Source of the DNA: Streptomyces sp. V3I7
GTDB taxonomy: Bacteria > Actinomycetota > Actinomycetes > Streptomycetales > Streptomycetaceae
NCBI RefSeq assembly: GCF_030817495.1
Contig: NZ_JAUSZK010000001.1
Coordinates: forward strand, 1,054,001-1,118,000
DNA: 64,000 nt
Direction: 5' to 3'
The stretch's first letter is position 1, and each line of letters begins with the position of its first letter. A model generated the notes under the pieces. The model was not told where the DNA came from. It searched no databases and saw only the letters and a program-made list of their open reading frames with translations. Of the stretch, positions 1-10,408 are shown piece after piece. Made by a program: the position numbers and the translations under genes.

Positions 1-1162
<1,162 letters not shown>

Positions 1163-1172
<10 letters not shown>

Positions 1173-1507
1173 GCGAGGACGACCGCCAGCGTCGAGTCGT
1201 ACTCCTGCTGGCGCCCTGCCATCGACTCCAGCGCCTGCTGGGCGTTCTCCCACTCCTGGGGTTGCGCCTTGGCGAAGTCGCGCCAGCCGATCACGACCAT
1301 CAGCCGGCCCGCCGTGGCCGGTCCCCAGCCGATGTCGCCGCAGGCGTCGACGAACGCGTCCCAGTTGCGCCCGAAGTCCTTTGGCAGGTCGAGGGCGGTC
1401 GTGGCGCGGTCCATGAAGCTTTCCTTGTCCGTCACGCCGGCGAGGTCGAGCGGGATGACCTTCCAGCCGGCCGAACGGACGGCCTCGGCGAGGGTTGCGT
1501 GAGTCAT
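1163..1507 (-). CDS. barstar-family RNase inhibitor
   Basis: A 114-aa cytoplasmic protein of the barstar fold. The diagnostic segment is LPKDFGRNWDAFVDACGDI (residues about 41-59), where the two Asp residues correspond to the barstar residues that plug the RNase active site, and the C-terminal half has the usual hydrophobic strand LMVVIGW. The ATG overlaps the stop codon of the upstream RNase gene as ATGA, so the pair is translationally coupled. The expected role is to protect the cell from its own guanyl-specific RNase. The 3' end runs into a 17-bp tandem repeat. The family assignment is firm; the specific partner is inferred from the overlap. Confidence 0.9.
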
Positions 1508-1929
1508 TTCAGCACCGCCTTGAACGAGTTGTAGTGATCGTCGGTGTAGTAGAGCTCCCCGCCCTGCCCGGTGACGAGGCGCCGGGCTCCCCGGTCGGAC
1601 TCACCGGGGGTTCTGACCGTGTACTCGTGGTAGTAGCCGCGCGGATGCCGCGGCAGGTGCCGCTCGAAGTTCCCGAACACGGCACCGTCGGCGGCGTACG
1701 GGAAGGGCCCGCCGCGGTCGATGAGGGCGAGCGTGTGCCGCGCCTCGGCCGGGAGCCGGGCCACGGCGACGGTCTGCATTCCGCCGGCCCAGGAGGGGGC
1801 GGACGTGGCAGCCGCCGACTTGGGCGACGTCGTCGCCGTACCCGTAGAGGAGCACCCCGCCAGCAGGACCAGCACCCCACAGCACAGGACCAGACCGGCG
1901 AGCACACGGGCCCGCCACCGGAACAACAT
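1504..1929 (-). CDS. guanyl-specific ribonuclease (RNase Sa/barnase family), predicted lipoprotein
   Basis: A 141-aa secreted ribonuclease. The N-terminus has a basic stretch (MLFRWRAR), a hydrophobic core and the lipobox LLAGC at about residues 22-26, which predicts lipid anchoring on the outer face. The catalytic domain carries the family triad: Glu in YYHEYTV, Arg in RGARR, and His in TDDHY close to the C-terminus. After the lipobox Cys there is no other cysteine, so the disulfide of RNase Sa is absent. The open frame extends upstream to 2154, but that part is a Pro/Arg/Gly-rich stretch with no similarity, so I start at the ATG at 1929 in front of the signal peptide. Its stop overlaps the barstar-like start (ATGA). 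Confidence 0.88.
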   Translation of the reverse strand: MLFRWRARVLAGLVLCCGVLVLLAGCSSTGTATTSPKSAAATSAPSWAGGMQTVAVARLPAEARHTLALIDRGGPFPYAADGAVFGNFERHLPRHPRGYYHEYTVRTPGESDRGARRLVTGQGGELYYTDDHYNSFKAVLK

Positions 1930-2570
1930 GCTGCCGATGCTGTCACGCCGCCCCCGGCCCGGCGCGCTGTCGGGCGCCGTACGGGTCGGGGCGGGGACGG
2001 GGCTGACGGGCTCGGTGGTCGCCGGCCTTCGACCTTCGTCCCGCCCCCCGGCGCGCGTGCCTACTCCCTGCGCACCGCGCGCGGTGAGTTCGCCGTCGTC
2101 GACGCTCCCGCGGCCCCCGGGGTCGAGCCCAGGGGCGTCGCGCTGCTGCGGCATCGAGGAGCGGACTTCGCCGACGACTCGCCCCGGCGCTGAACACCGG
2201 TCTCTTCGAGTTCGCCCTCGCGTGGATCGACGGAGCTACGTTCCACCCCGATCCCCGCCGCCGCCCGGTGCCACGGGACTGCTGCCGTCATGGTCGCTCG
2301 TCCTCCCGCCGGATCCCCGCGCCCGAGGTCTGGGCCCCACGGCCGGGACTTCGTCACCGTCCGAGCCCCGTCGGCAGTCCCGGCCCGTCAACCAGCTTCA
2401 GTGGCTGACCGGGGCCGGCCCGGCGTCGACGCGACGACGCCCCGCCGTCGGTGGCCGGGGCCCCCGGCCGAGACGCCTCGACCGGCCCGCAATCAACCCG
2501 AGACCCGAGACTCCCCCAAGGCCGCCCACTCACCGGCCCGCAGCGACAGCCCCGAGCCCTCAGCCCACCT
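1930..2570. other. gene-poor stretch, 641 bases
   Basis: No intact gene is seen here. Long open frames on both strands are GC-rich shadows without recognisable motifs. The only recognisable coding trace is the hydrolase remnant at 2029-2193. Beyond it, 2194-2570 shows no promoter or hairpin that I can support, and the downstream regulator (stop at 2571) reads towards it from the right. Confidence 0.6.
2029..2193 (+). pseudogene. remnant of an alpha/beta-hydrolase N-terminus
   Basis: The plus-strand frame reads FVPPPGARAYSLRTARGEFA, followed by VVDAP and RGVALL. This resembles the opening strands of the Streptomyces alpha/beta-fold hydrolases that begin with R-T-x-R-G-E-F-A and continue RGxALLLPGYTGSKEDF. 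Here the oxyanion/GYTGSKED region is replaced by RHRGADFADDSPRR and a stop, and no catalytic Ser motif follows. No good start codon lies just upstream. The similarity is from memory of the family, so the call is tentative. Confidence 0.45.
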
Positions 2571-3611
2571 TCAGCTGTCCGGGTCCGACCGGCTCAGCGC
2601 CGGGCGGGGCTTCGTGCCTGCTGTGAGGAGGTAGTCCGCGGCCGATGTGTCGGTCACCAGGCTGGTGACCAGGCCGGAGCGCAGGACCGCGTCGATGGCG
2701 GCGGCCTTGCGCTGGCCGCCGGCGATGGCGACGACCTCGGGGATACGGCGGAGCTGGTCGGCCTTGACCGTGATGCAGCGCTCGCCCAGGTCCCGCCCGA
2801 CCCGGCGGCCCTCGCCGTCGAAGAGGTGCGCGGACATCTCCGCGGCGACGCCGAGCGAGGCGTAGTGCGCCCGCTCCTCGTCGCTGAGCATGTCGTGCAC
2901 CGTCGAGATGCCCGGCTCCCAGGAACCGATGGACACGCAGGCGACCGTGACCTTGTCGAAGTACTCGAAGGCCCGGGCGAGACCGGTCTGGTTGCGCAGG
3001 GCGGCCGCGGTGGCCGCGTCCGGCAGCAGCATCGGCGCGTAGATCGGGTGCGCGTCGCCGCCGGACACCTGGGCGGCGCGGCGCACGGCCTCGACGGAGC
3101 CGCGTTCGGCGGTCCCGGCGTCGTACACGCCCGTCAGCTGCACGACCGTGCACGGCGGCAGCCGGTCGAGGGCCGCGGCCATGTGGATGGTGGACCGGCC
3201 CCAGGCCAGCCCGAGCACATCGCCCTCGCTGACCAGCTCGCCGAGCAGATCGGCGGCCACCTCGCCGAGGTTCTCGGGGTCGGGGGTCTCCTCCGCCTCG
3301 GCCGGGGACTCGACCACGACGGCGTGCCTCAGGCCGTAGCGGGCGCGCAGCGCGTCGGAGCGCTCGGCGTCCAGCTCGGCCGGGACGCGGATCTCGATAC
3401 GTACGAGATCCCGTTCGAGAGCCGTCTCCAGCACCCGGGCCACCTTGAAGCGGCTGACGCCGAACTCCTCCGCGATCTGGATCTTGGACTTGCCCTCGAG
3501 GTAGAAGCGGCGGGCCATGGCCGCCGCCTGCACCAGCTCGGCGGGTCCCATCCGCATGGCTGACCGGCCCGCCGACATACCCGACACGGCGATCTCCTCA
3601 CTGCTGTTCAC
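2571..3611 (-). CDS. SorC/DeoR-type sugar-binding transcriptional regulator
   Basis: A 346-aa DNA-binding regulator. An N-terminal helix-turn-helix spans about residues 28-65 (FYLEGKSKIQIAEEFGVSRF, then VARVLE). It is followed by a sugar-phosphate-binding domain of the SorC/CggR type, with LGLAWGRST near residue 130 and the C-terminal IAGGQRKAAAI segment typical of the family. Such proteins sense a phosphorylated sugar or polyol. The start is a GTG at 3611; an internal ATG twelve codons in (MSAGRS) is also possible. It lies 78 bases downstream of rpe on the same strand, so a link to pentose-phosphate metabolism is a reasonable guess, but the effector is unknown. Confidence 0.88.
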   Translation of the reverse strand: MNSSEEIAVSGMSAGRSAMRMGPAELVQAAAMARRFYLEGKSKIQIAEEFGVSRFKVARVLETALERDLVRIEIRVPAELDAERSDALRARYGLRHAVVVESPAEAEETPDPENLGEVAADLLGELVSEGDVLGLAWGRSTIHMAAALDRLPPCTVVQLTGVYDAGTAERGSVEAVRRAAQVSGGDAHPIYAPMLLPDAATAAALRNQTGLARAFEYFDKVTVACVSIGSWEPGISTVHDMLSDEERAHYASLGVAAEMSAHLFDGEGRRVGRDLGERCITVKADQLRRIPEVVAIAGGQRKAAAIDAVLRSGLVTSLVTDTSAADYLLTAGTKPRPALSRSDPDS

Positions 3612-3689
3612 ACTCTGGATTCGCCGTTCATCCTTGCAGATCCGGCGTACTCGATCTGCCGTGATGGGCGCCGTTCACGTACCTGTGGC

Positions 3690-4376
3690 TCAGTGGCCGC
3701 ATGCCCAGGAGGACTGAGCCATGGCCGCCTCCGCCTGAGCGCGCAGCGTTCGTACCGCTTCGGACGGATCCTGCGCCCCGTACACCGCCGAACCGGCCAC
3801 GAAGACATCCGCTCCCGCCTCCGCGCACCGCTCGATGGTGGACGCGGACACGCCTCCGTCGACCTGGAGCCAGAGCTGGAGGCCGTGCTTGTCGATCAGC
3901 TCACGGGTGCGGCGGATCTTCGGCAGCATGATGTCGAGGAACGACTGCCCACCGAAGCCCGGCTCAACCGTCATGATCAGCAGCATGTCGAGCTCGGGGA
4001 GCAGCTCCTCGTACGGCTCGATGGCCGTGGCCGGCTTCAGCGCCATGGAGGCGCGGGCGCCCTTGGCCCGGATCTCGCGCGCGAGCCGGATCGGGGCGTG
4101 CGCCGCCTCGACGTGGAAGGTCACGGAGGAGGCCCCGGCCTCGACGTACTGGGGAGCCCAGCGGTCGGGGTCCTCGATCATCAGGTGGCAGTCCAGCGGG
4201 ATGTCCGTGGCCCGGGCCAGCGACTCCACGACGGGCGCGCCGAGCGTCAGGTTAGGGACGAAGTGGTTGTCCATGACGTCGACGTGGAGCCAGTCGGCTC
4301 CCTCGACCGCCTTCGCGTCGTCCGCGAGACGGGCGAAGTCGGCTGACAGGATGCTGGGGTTGATCTGCGCGGCCAT
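3690..4376 (-). CDS. rpe: ribulose-phosphate 3-epimerase
   Basis: 228 aa, (beta/alpha)8 barrel interconverting D-ribulose 5-phosphate and D-xylulose 5-phosphate in the pentose phosphate pathway. The hallmark segments are in order: [13 protein letters not shown] (residues 5-17), [16 protein letters not shown] with the metal-binding His/Asp, [19 protein letters not shown], and [11 protein letters not shown] with the second catalytic Asp. The length is usual for the family. The ATG start at 4376 places [10 protein letters not shown] at the N-terminus, as in close relatives. rsmB lies 139 bases upstream, separated by a dispersed intergenic repeat. Confidence 0.96.
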   Translation of the reverse strand: MAAQINPSILSADFARLADDAKAVEGADWLHVDVMDNHFVPNLTLGAPVVESLARATDIPLDCHLMIEDPDRWAPQYVEAGASSVTFHVEAAHAPIRLAREIRAKGARASMALKPATAIEPYEELLPELDMLLIMTVEPGFGGQSFLDIMLPKIRRTRELIDKHGLQLWLQVDGGVSASTIERCAEAGADVFVAGSAVYGAQDPSEAVRTLRAQAEAAMAQSSWACGH

Positions 4377-4461
4377 GCCCCAAGCCTGCCATGCCCCTCC
4401 GGGGGGAGTCTCGGCAGGGCTGGGGTGGGCTGGGGCTGTGCGTGAGCTGCGGGCCGGGGGG

Positions 4462-4489
4462 GGCTGGTCGCGCCGTTCCCCGCGCCCCT
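4462..4489. repeat. dispersed intergenic repeat, copy 1
   Basis: A 28-base stretch whose reverse complement matches 46466-46493 with a single mismatch. The core is a GC-rich GGGGCGCGGGGAAC element followed by GCGCGACCAGCC. It sits between rsmB and rpe. Elements of this kind are common between genes in Streptomyces (recalled, not searched). Confidence 0.7.
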
Positions 4490-4515
4490 TACGTGGGTTG
4501 CCCCGGCTCTCTGTT

Positions 4516-5943
4516 TCAGCCCGTTCTGCGGATCAGGGCCAGGTACATGGCGTCCGTCCCGTGCATGTGGGGCCACAGCTGTACGTCGGGGCCGTCGCCC
4601 AGGGCGGGTACGCCCGGGAGGAGGGGACGGGCGTCGATCAGTTCGGCGTCCGGGTACTGCTTGAGCACGTCGCTGACGACCGCGCGGGTCTCGGCGAGGT
4701 GCGGCGAGCAGGTGGCGTAGCCGACGACGCCGCCGACGCGCACGGAGTCGAGCGCGGTGCGCAGCAGCGAGCGCTGGAGCGGCGCGAAGCTCTCCAGGTC
4801 CTGCGGGCGCCGCCGCCAGCGCGCCTCGGGGCGTCGGCGCAGGGCGCCGAGTCCGGTGCACGGCACGTCCATCAGCACGCGGTCGAAGGTGCCGGGACGC
4901 CACGGCGGCCGGGTGCCGTCGGCGGCGATGACCTGGTACGGCCCCGGGTTGCCGGCCAGGGCCTTGGCCACCAGGCCGGCCCGGTGCGGCTGCTTCTCGG
5001 AGGCGAGCAGCGTGGCCCCGCGCTCGGCGGCGAGGGCGCCGAGCAGCGCCGCCTTGCCGCCCGGCCCGGCGCAGCCGTCGAGCCACTTCTCGTCGGGCCC
5101 GTCGATCGGGGCGGCCGCGAGCGCGAGGGCGACCAGCTGGCTGCCCTCGTCCTGCACACCGGCCCGGCCCTCGCGGACGGCCTCGATGAGGCCCGGTTCG
5201 CCGCCTTCGGTGAGCCGGACGGCGTACGGCGACCAGCGCCCCTCCACCGCGGCCTCCTCGCGGAGCAGCTCCTCGGTGGTGGCCCGGCCCGGCCGGGCGA
5301 CGAGGGTGACCTCGGGCCGCTCGTTGTCGGCCTCCAGCAGGTCCTCGATCCCGGCGCGCGGGCCGCCGAGGGAGTCCCACAGCGCGGAGACGACCCAGCG
5401 GGGGTGCGAGTGCACGACGGCGAGGTGCTCCTCGGGGTCGTCGGCGTACGGCGGCGCGACCTTCTCCAGCCAGCCGTCGAGGTCGTCCTGGGCGACCTTG
5501 CGCAGCACGGCGTTGACGAACTTGGCCCGTCCGTCGCCGAGGACGACGCGCGCGAGCTCGACGGAGGCGGACACGGCGGCGTGCGTCGGGATGCGCGTCC
5601 CGAGCAGCTGGTGCACACCGAGGCTCAGCACGTCGAGGACCGGCGGGTCGACCTCGCGGAGCGGGCGGTCGACACAGGCGGCGATGACGGCGTCGTACGT
5701 CCCCTGCCGCCGCAGCGTGCCGTACACCAGCTCGGTGGCGAGGGCGGCGTCCCTGGCGTCGAACTTCTCGGGTCCCTCCTTCTCGCGCGCCTTGCGCAGC
5801 AGCGGGGGCAGCACGAGGTTGGCGTAGGCGTCCCGCTCGTCGACGGCACGCAGCGCCTCGAAGGCGAGCATGCGGACGGGGTCCTTCTGGGGACGGCGGT
5901 AGGGCTTGGCGGGCTTACGGGGCCGCCGGGACTGCTCGCTCAC
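4516..5943 (-). CDS. rsmB: 16S rRNA (cytosine-5) methyltransferase RsmB-like
   Basis: 475 aa. The N-terminus is basic ([14 protein letters not shown]), followed by a NusB-like RNA-binding domain (about residues 20-170) and a SAM-dependent methyltransferase domain. Both cysteines of the m5C methyltransferase mechanism are present: motif [18 protein letters not shown] and motif [14 protein letters not shown]. The SAM-binding region contains [14 protein letters not shown]. It modifies C967-equivalent 16S rRNA in characterised homologues. The GTG start at 5943 lies 154 bases downstream of the fmt stop codon. The grouping of fmt, rsmB and rpe is common in bacteria. Confidence 0.93.
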   Translation of the reverse strand: MSEQSRRPRKPAKPYRRPQKDPVRMLAFEALRAVDERDAYANLVLPPLLRKAREKEGPEKFDARDAALATELVYGTLRRQGTYDAVIAACVDRPLREVDPPVLDVLSLGVHQLLGTRIPTHAAVSASVELARVVLGDGRAKFVNAVLRKVAQDDLDGWLEKVAPPYADDPEEHLAVVHSHPRWVVSALWDSLGGPRAGIEDLLEADNERPEVTLVARPGRATTEELLREEAAVEGRWSPYAVRLTEGGEPGLIEAVREGRAGVQDEGSQLVALALAAAPIDGPDEKWLDGCAGPGGKAALLGALAAERGATLLASEKQPHRAGLVAKALAGNPGPYQVIAADGTRPPWRPGTFDRVLMDVPCTGLGALRRRPEARWRRRPQDLESFAPLQRSLLRTALDSVRVGGVVGYATCSPHLAETRAVVSDVLKQYPDAELIDARPLLPGVPALGDGPDVQLWPHMHGTDAMYLALIRRTG

Positions 5944-6097
5944 GAAAAGGTGCTCCGGGTGTGGGAAGGGTGCGGTCCCAGCCTACGTCGCCGACGGCGG
6001 CACACCACCAGCGCGTACGCCGACAGCCGCACCACCGGCGCGCACGCCGAACCGCGGCAGGGGGACGCGGGTCCCCGAGCGGTGGTCGGCGCCGGGT

Positions 6098-7030
6098 TCA
6101 CTCTCCGAGCGTCTCCTCGGCGGCGATGCGGACGCCGCGCGCCCAGTCCGCCGCCCGCATCGGCTTCTTGCCCTGGGCCTGGACCCACAACAGCTCGACG
6201 GCGAACGAACCGGTGCCCACGTGCACGCTGTTCTTGCCGACGGCCATCCGGCCGGGGGCGAGGTCCGTCCGCTCCGGCGCGGGCACGATCTGGATGAGCT
6301 TGAGCCGCTCGCCGCGGAAGGTGGTCCAGGCGCCGGGGGCCGGGGTGCAGCCGCGGACGACGCGGTCGACCCGGAGGGCGGGGGCGGACCAGTCGACCCG
6401 GGCGTCCTCGACGGTGATCTTCGGCGCGAGGGTGATGCCGTCGGTCGGCTGCGGTACGGCCTTCAGCGTGCCGTCCTCGATGCCGTCCATGGTCGCGGCG
6501 AGCAGTCCGGCGCCGGCGAACGCGAGCCGGGTGAGCAGGTCGCCGCTGGTGTCGGCGGGCCGGATCTCCTCGGTGACGGTGCCGAAGACGGGCCCGGAGT
6601 CCAGCCCCTCCTCGATCAGGAAGGTCGAGGCCCCGGTGATCTCGTCGCCCGCCATGAGCGAGTGCTGCACGGGCGCGGCGCCGCGCCAGGCGGGCAGCAG
6701 CGAGAAGTGCAGGTTGACCCAGCCGTGGGCCGGGATGTCCAGGGCCACGCGCGGCAGCAGCGCGCCGTAGGCGACGACCGGGCAGCAGTCGGGCGCGATC
6801 TCCTTCAGCCGCTCCAGGAACTCCGGGTCGCGCGGCTTGGCGGGCCTGAGCACCTCGATGCCGGCCTCCGCCGCCCGCTCGGCCACGGGAGACGCGACCA
6901 GCCTGCGCCCGCGCCCGGCCGGTGCGTCGGGCCGCGTGACGACGGCGGCCACCTCGTGCCGACCGGAGTCGATGAGAGCGTCCAGGGCGGGAACGGCGAC
7001 CTCGGGGGTACCGGCGAAGACAAGCTTCAT
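6098..7030 (-). CDS. fmt: methionyl-tRNA formyltransferase
   Basis: 310 aa; formylates the initiator Met-tRNA using 10-formyl-tetrahydrofolate. The catalytic Asn/His/Asp set is visible: N and H in [20 protein letters not shown] (about residue 105 onward) and D in [11 protein letters not shown]. The N-terminus [19 protein letters not shown] is the family's Rossmann opening, which fixes the ATG at 7030. The C-terminal tRNA-binding domain is complete and ends in AAEETLGE. The divergent HTH gene begins 240 bases to the right. Confidence 0.96.
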   Translation of the reverse strand: MKLVFAGTPEVAVPALDALIDSGRHEVAAVVTRPDAPAGRGRRLVASPVAERAAEAGIEVLRPAKPRDPEFLERLKEIAPDCCPVVAYGALLPRVALDIPAHGWVNLHFSLLPAWRGAAPVQHSLMAGDEITGASTFLIEEGLDSGPVFGTVTEEIRPADTSGDLLTRLAFAGAGLLAATMDGIEDGTLKAVPQPTDGITLAPKITVEDARVDWSAPALRVDRVVRGCTPAPGAWTTFRGERLKLIQIVPAPERTDLAPGRMAVGKNSVHVGTGSFAVELLWVQAQGKKPMRAADWARGVRIAAEETLGE

Positions 7031-7174
7031 GGGCGAGTTGGAACCTCTCGGACAGGGGGCACGGCAGCACACCAGTCTATGACCACCGCCAGGCACCCAC
7101 GGATATCTGGAAACAGGTGGTGTGCGGGCGGCGGAACCGGCGTACGCATATGCCCACACGCCCCCACACCGTGA

Positions 7175-7960
<786 letters not shown>

Positions 7961-8149
7961 AGGGGTGCGCCCCACGGCCTTCCCCGCCGGCCCGCGCAAC
8001 GGCTGACCGACCTCCACCCCTCGCCGCCCTCCCGGAAACCCCGCGCCCGGGAGGGCAGCCGCATACACGGACGGTGCGGAGCCGTCAGCCACGCGCGGAA
8101 GCCGGCGCTGCGGACAAGCCCCGGTGCCGGGGCCGTCGTTCACCCGATG
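7961..8149. repeat. tandem duplication, copy 2 (189 bp)
   Basis: Second copy of the segment at 7777-7960, offset by 184 bases before and 187 after a 3-base insertion. It reproduces the HTH gene's terminal codons and stop in non-coding position and ends in the real 3' end of priA (stop 8140-8142). The duplication therefore spans the whole convergent gene junction. Confidence 0.85.
8026..8056. terminator. bidirectional hairpin, copy 2
   Basis: The same 10-bp stem and 11-base loop as at 7839-7869, shifted by 187 bases, 84 bases beyond the priA stop codon. The first copy follows the HTH gene and this one follows priA. Confidence 0.7.
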
Positions 8150-10287
8150 TCCGCCGGGTCGATCCGCACCCGTACCGGCTCCGCGCTCCCCCGCGCCATC
8201 CGCGCGGCCTGTGCCGCCTTCAGCGCGGAGGTGAGCGCGGCCCCGCTTCCGGGCGGCACGCGGACCAGGGCCCGCTCCCAGTGCTCCCCGGGCGGCGCCG
8301 CTCCGGGGCGCCGGGGCTGCCCGGCCATCGTGACCGGCATCGGTACGGGCCCCAACACCTCGGCGTCCGGCGGCAGTTCGACGGCGTGCAGGAACTCCGT
8401 CACGGCCTGCGGGGTGCCCGACACCGCCGCCATCCGGGACACCGGCGGAAATCCCAGCTCGGCGCGCTCGGCCAGTTCGCGCACCGCGTGCCCGACGGGG
8501 TCCCACCGCACCAGCGCCTGCACGGGCCGCAGGGTCGGCTCGGCGACGACGACCACCGTGCCGCCCTCCGTCTGCGGCCGCACCAGCGCGGACGCGGCTA
8601 TCCAGCGGCGCAGCGCGTCCTCGCCGGCCCGCAGATCCGGTCGGCCGAGCATCGCCCAGCCGTCCAGCAGCAGGGCCGCCGCATAGCCGCCCTCGGCGAC
8701 GGGCTCGGCGCCCGGTGTGCTCACGACCAGGGCGGGGGCGTCCGGCACGGTGTCCAGCACATGCTCGCGGCCGGAGGTCCGCACCGGTACGGCCGGGAAG
8801 GCGCGCCCCAGTTCCTCGGCCGTCCGCCGGGCGCCCACCACCTGGGCGCGCAGCCGGAACGAGCCGCACTCCGGACAGTGCCAGGAGTTCTCCTCGTGCC
8901 CGCACCAGTCGCAGCGCAGGGATCCCGCGTCCCGCGCCTGGAGCGGCCCGGCGCAGTGCCGGCAGCGGGCGGGCGCGCGGCACTGCGCGCAGGCCATGCG
9001 CGGCACGTATCCGCGCCGGGGCACCTGCACCAGCACCGGCCCGTGCTTCAGCCCCTCGCGGACCGCCTGCCAGGCGAGGGTCGGCAGCCGGGCGGCCCGC
9101 GCCGCCTCGTCCCGCGCGAGGTCGGCGTCGCCGACGGTCCGCACGAGCGGCGCGGCCCGTCGCACCTGCTCGCGCCCGGCGACCAGCGGCCGCGCCCAGC
9201 CGCTCTCCACGAGCTGCGCGGCCTCGACGGTGCAGCTCCAACCGCCCAGCAGGAAACCGCACTTGTCCAGCGCGGCGCGCAGCAGCAGCACGTCCCGGGC
9301 GTGCGGCTGCGGTGCGTGCTGCTCGCTGTGACTGTCGTCGCCGTCGTCCCAGATGGCGACCAGCCCGAGGTCCCGTACCGGCGCGAACATGGCGGCCCGC
9401 GTGCCGACGACGGCCCGTACGGACCCTCGTCGCACGGCGAGCCACTGCGCGTACCGCTTCTCGGGTCCCGCGTCGGCGGTCAGCAGCGCGTGCCGTCCCT
9501 CGCCGATCAGAGCGGTCAGCGCGGCGTCGACCCGGGCCGCGGCCCGGCCGTCCGGTACGACGACCAGCGCGCCGCGTCCCGAGGCGAGCGTGGCGGCGAC
9601 GGCCCGGGCGAGTTCCTCGCTCCACTGCGGTCCGGGCAGCGCGCTCCACACGGCGCGGGGCGTCCCGCCCGAGGCCAGGGACTCGACGAAGCCGGCGCCC
9701 TGCTCGTAGCGGGCCCACGATCCCGCGGCGGGCGCCGGGGGCGGCGGCAGTGGTTCGGGCGACGGGCGCTTCTCGGCCCGGGCGCTGCGCGGCGGCACCG
9801 CGAGCTGGAGCACGTCGGCGAGACTGCCCGCGTACCGGTCGGCGACGGCCCGCGCGAGCCGGAGCAGTTCCTCGTTCAGGACCGGCTCGGGCGACACGAC
9901 CTGCGCCAGCGCGGCGAGCGGCCCCGCGTAGTCGGACTCGGCCCGCCGCTCGATGAGGAACCCGTCCACGAGCCCGCCGCCCTCGCGGCGGCCGTCCCGC
10001 ACCCGGTGCCGCCCGGCCCCGAAGCGCACCCGCACCCTGACCCCGGGCTGCGCCTCGGCGTCCAGCTCCTCGGGCACGGCGTAGTCGAAGTACCGGTCGA
10101 GATGGAGCACGCCCTTGTCGACGAGCACGCGCGCGACGGGCAGCTCCTTGGCCAGTTCGGCCCCCCGCCAGGTCCGCGGCTTGGCCCGCGGCACCTTCGC
10201 CTCGCGCACGCTCTCGCGGATGAGCGCGAGCTGCTCCGGCGGCGCCCCGTCGGCCCCGCGGTCCCCCTGCCCGTTCTCGCTGCTCAC
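8140..10287 (-). CDS. priA: primosomal protein N' (PriA), helicase motifs degenerate
   Basis: 715 aa. The N-terminal DNA-binding domain is present (ARVLVDKGVLHLDRYFDYAV, about residues 50-70), as is the paired-cysteine zinc region (CAQC, CRHC, CDWC, CPEC) in the C-terminal half. The Walker A GxGKT is missing: the equivalent region reads ALPGPQWSEELARAVA. The DEEH Walker B box is replaced by IWDDGDDSHSEQHAPQPHAR. The protein should still recognise forks but is unlikely to be an ATP-driven helicase, which I recall as typical for actinobacterial PriA. The GTG at 10287 (VSSENGQG) is the best start; the longer open frame to 10791 runs into metK on the same strand and is not supported. It lies 121 bases downstream of metK. 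Confidence 0.9.
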   Translation of the reverse strand: MSSENGQGDRGADGAPPEQLALIRESVREAKVPRAKPRTWRGAELAKELPVARVLVDKGVLHLDRYFDYAVPEELDAEAQPGVRVRVRFGAGRHRVRDGRREGGGLVDGFLIERRAESDYAGPLAALAQVVSPEPVLNEELLRLARAVADRYAGSLADVLQLAVPPRSARAEKRPSPEPLPPPPAPAAGSWARYEQGAGFVESLASGGTPRAVWSALPGPQWSEELARAVAATLASGRGALVVVPDGRAAARVDAALTALIGEGRHALLTADAGPEKRYAQWLAVRRGSVRAVVGTRAAMFAPVRDLGLVAIWDDGDDSHSEQHAPQPHARDVLLLRAALDKCGFLLGGWSCTVEAAQLVESGWARPLVAGREQVRRAAPLVRTVGDADLARDEAARAARLPTLAWQAVREGLKHGPVLVQVPRRGYVPRMACAQCRAPARCRHCAGPLQARDAGSLRCDWCGHEENSWHCPECGSFRLRAQVVGARRTAEELGRAFPAVPVRTSGREHVLDTVPDAPALVVSTPGAEPVAEGGYAAALLLDGWAMLGRPDLRAGEDALRRWIAASALVRPQTEGGTVVVVAEPTLRPVQALVRWDPVGHAVRELAERAELGFPPVSRMAAVSGTPQAVTEFLHAVELPPDAEVLGPVPMPVTMAGQPRRPGAAPPGEHWERALVRVPPGSGAALTSALKAAQAARMARGSAEPVRVRIDPADIG

Positions 10288-10353
10288 GCTTGCATTCTTA
10301 CCAAACGTCACTGACAACCGCGTTCGGGCACCGGTCCCGCTCCCCCGCACACG

Positions 10354-10391
10354 CCGAGGCCCGGCCTCCGCGAAGGGAGACCGGGCCTCGG
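10354..10391 (-). terminator. hairpin downstream of metK
   Basis: An 11-bp perfect stem (CCGAGGCCCGG with CCGGGCCTCGG) and a 16-base loop, located 17 bases after the metK stop and before the priA start. Confidence 0.6.
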
Positions 10392-10408
10392 TGCGAAGCT
10401 GCGCGGAC

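Noticed and set aside
1495..2193. Long plus-strand frame over the RNase gene
   Set aside because: It is antisense to the RNase; only its last 54 codons show any family-like sequence, and that part is listed as a remnant.
3835..6297. 820-codon plus-strand open frame
   Set aside because: It runs antisense to rpe, rsmB and fmt, all of which are clear; long shadow frames are normal at this GC content.
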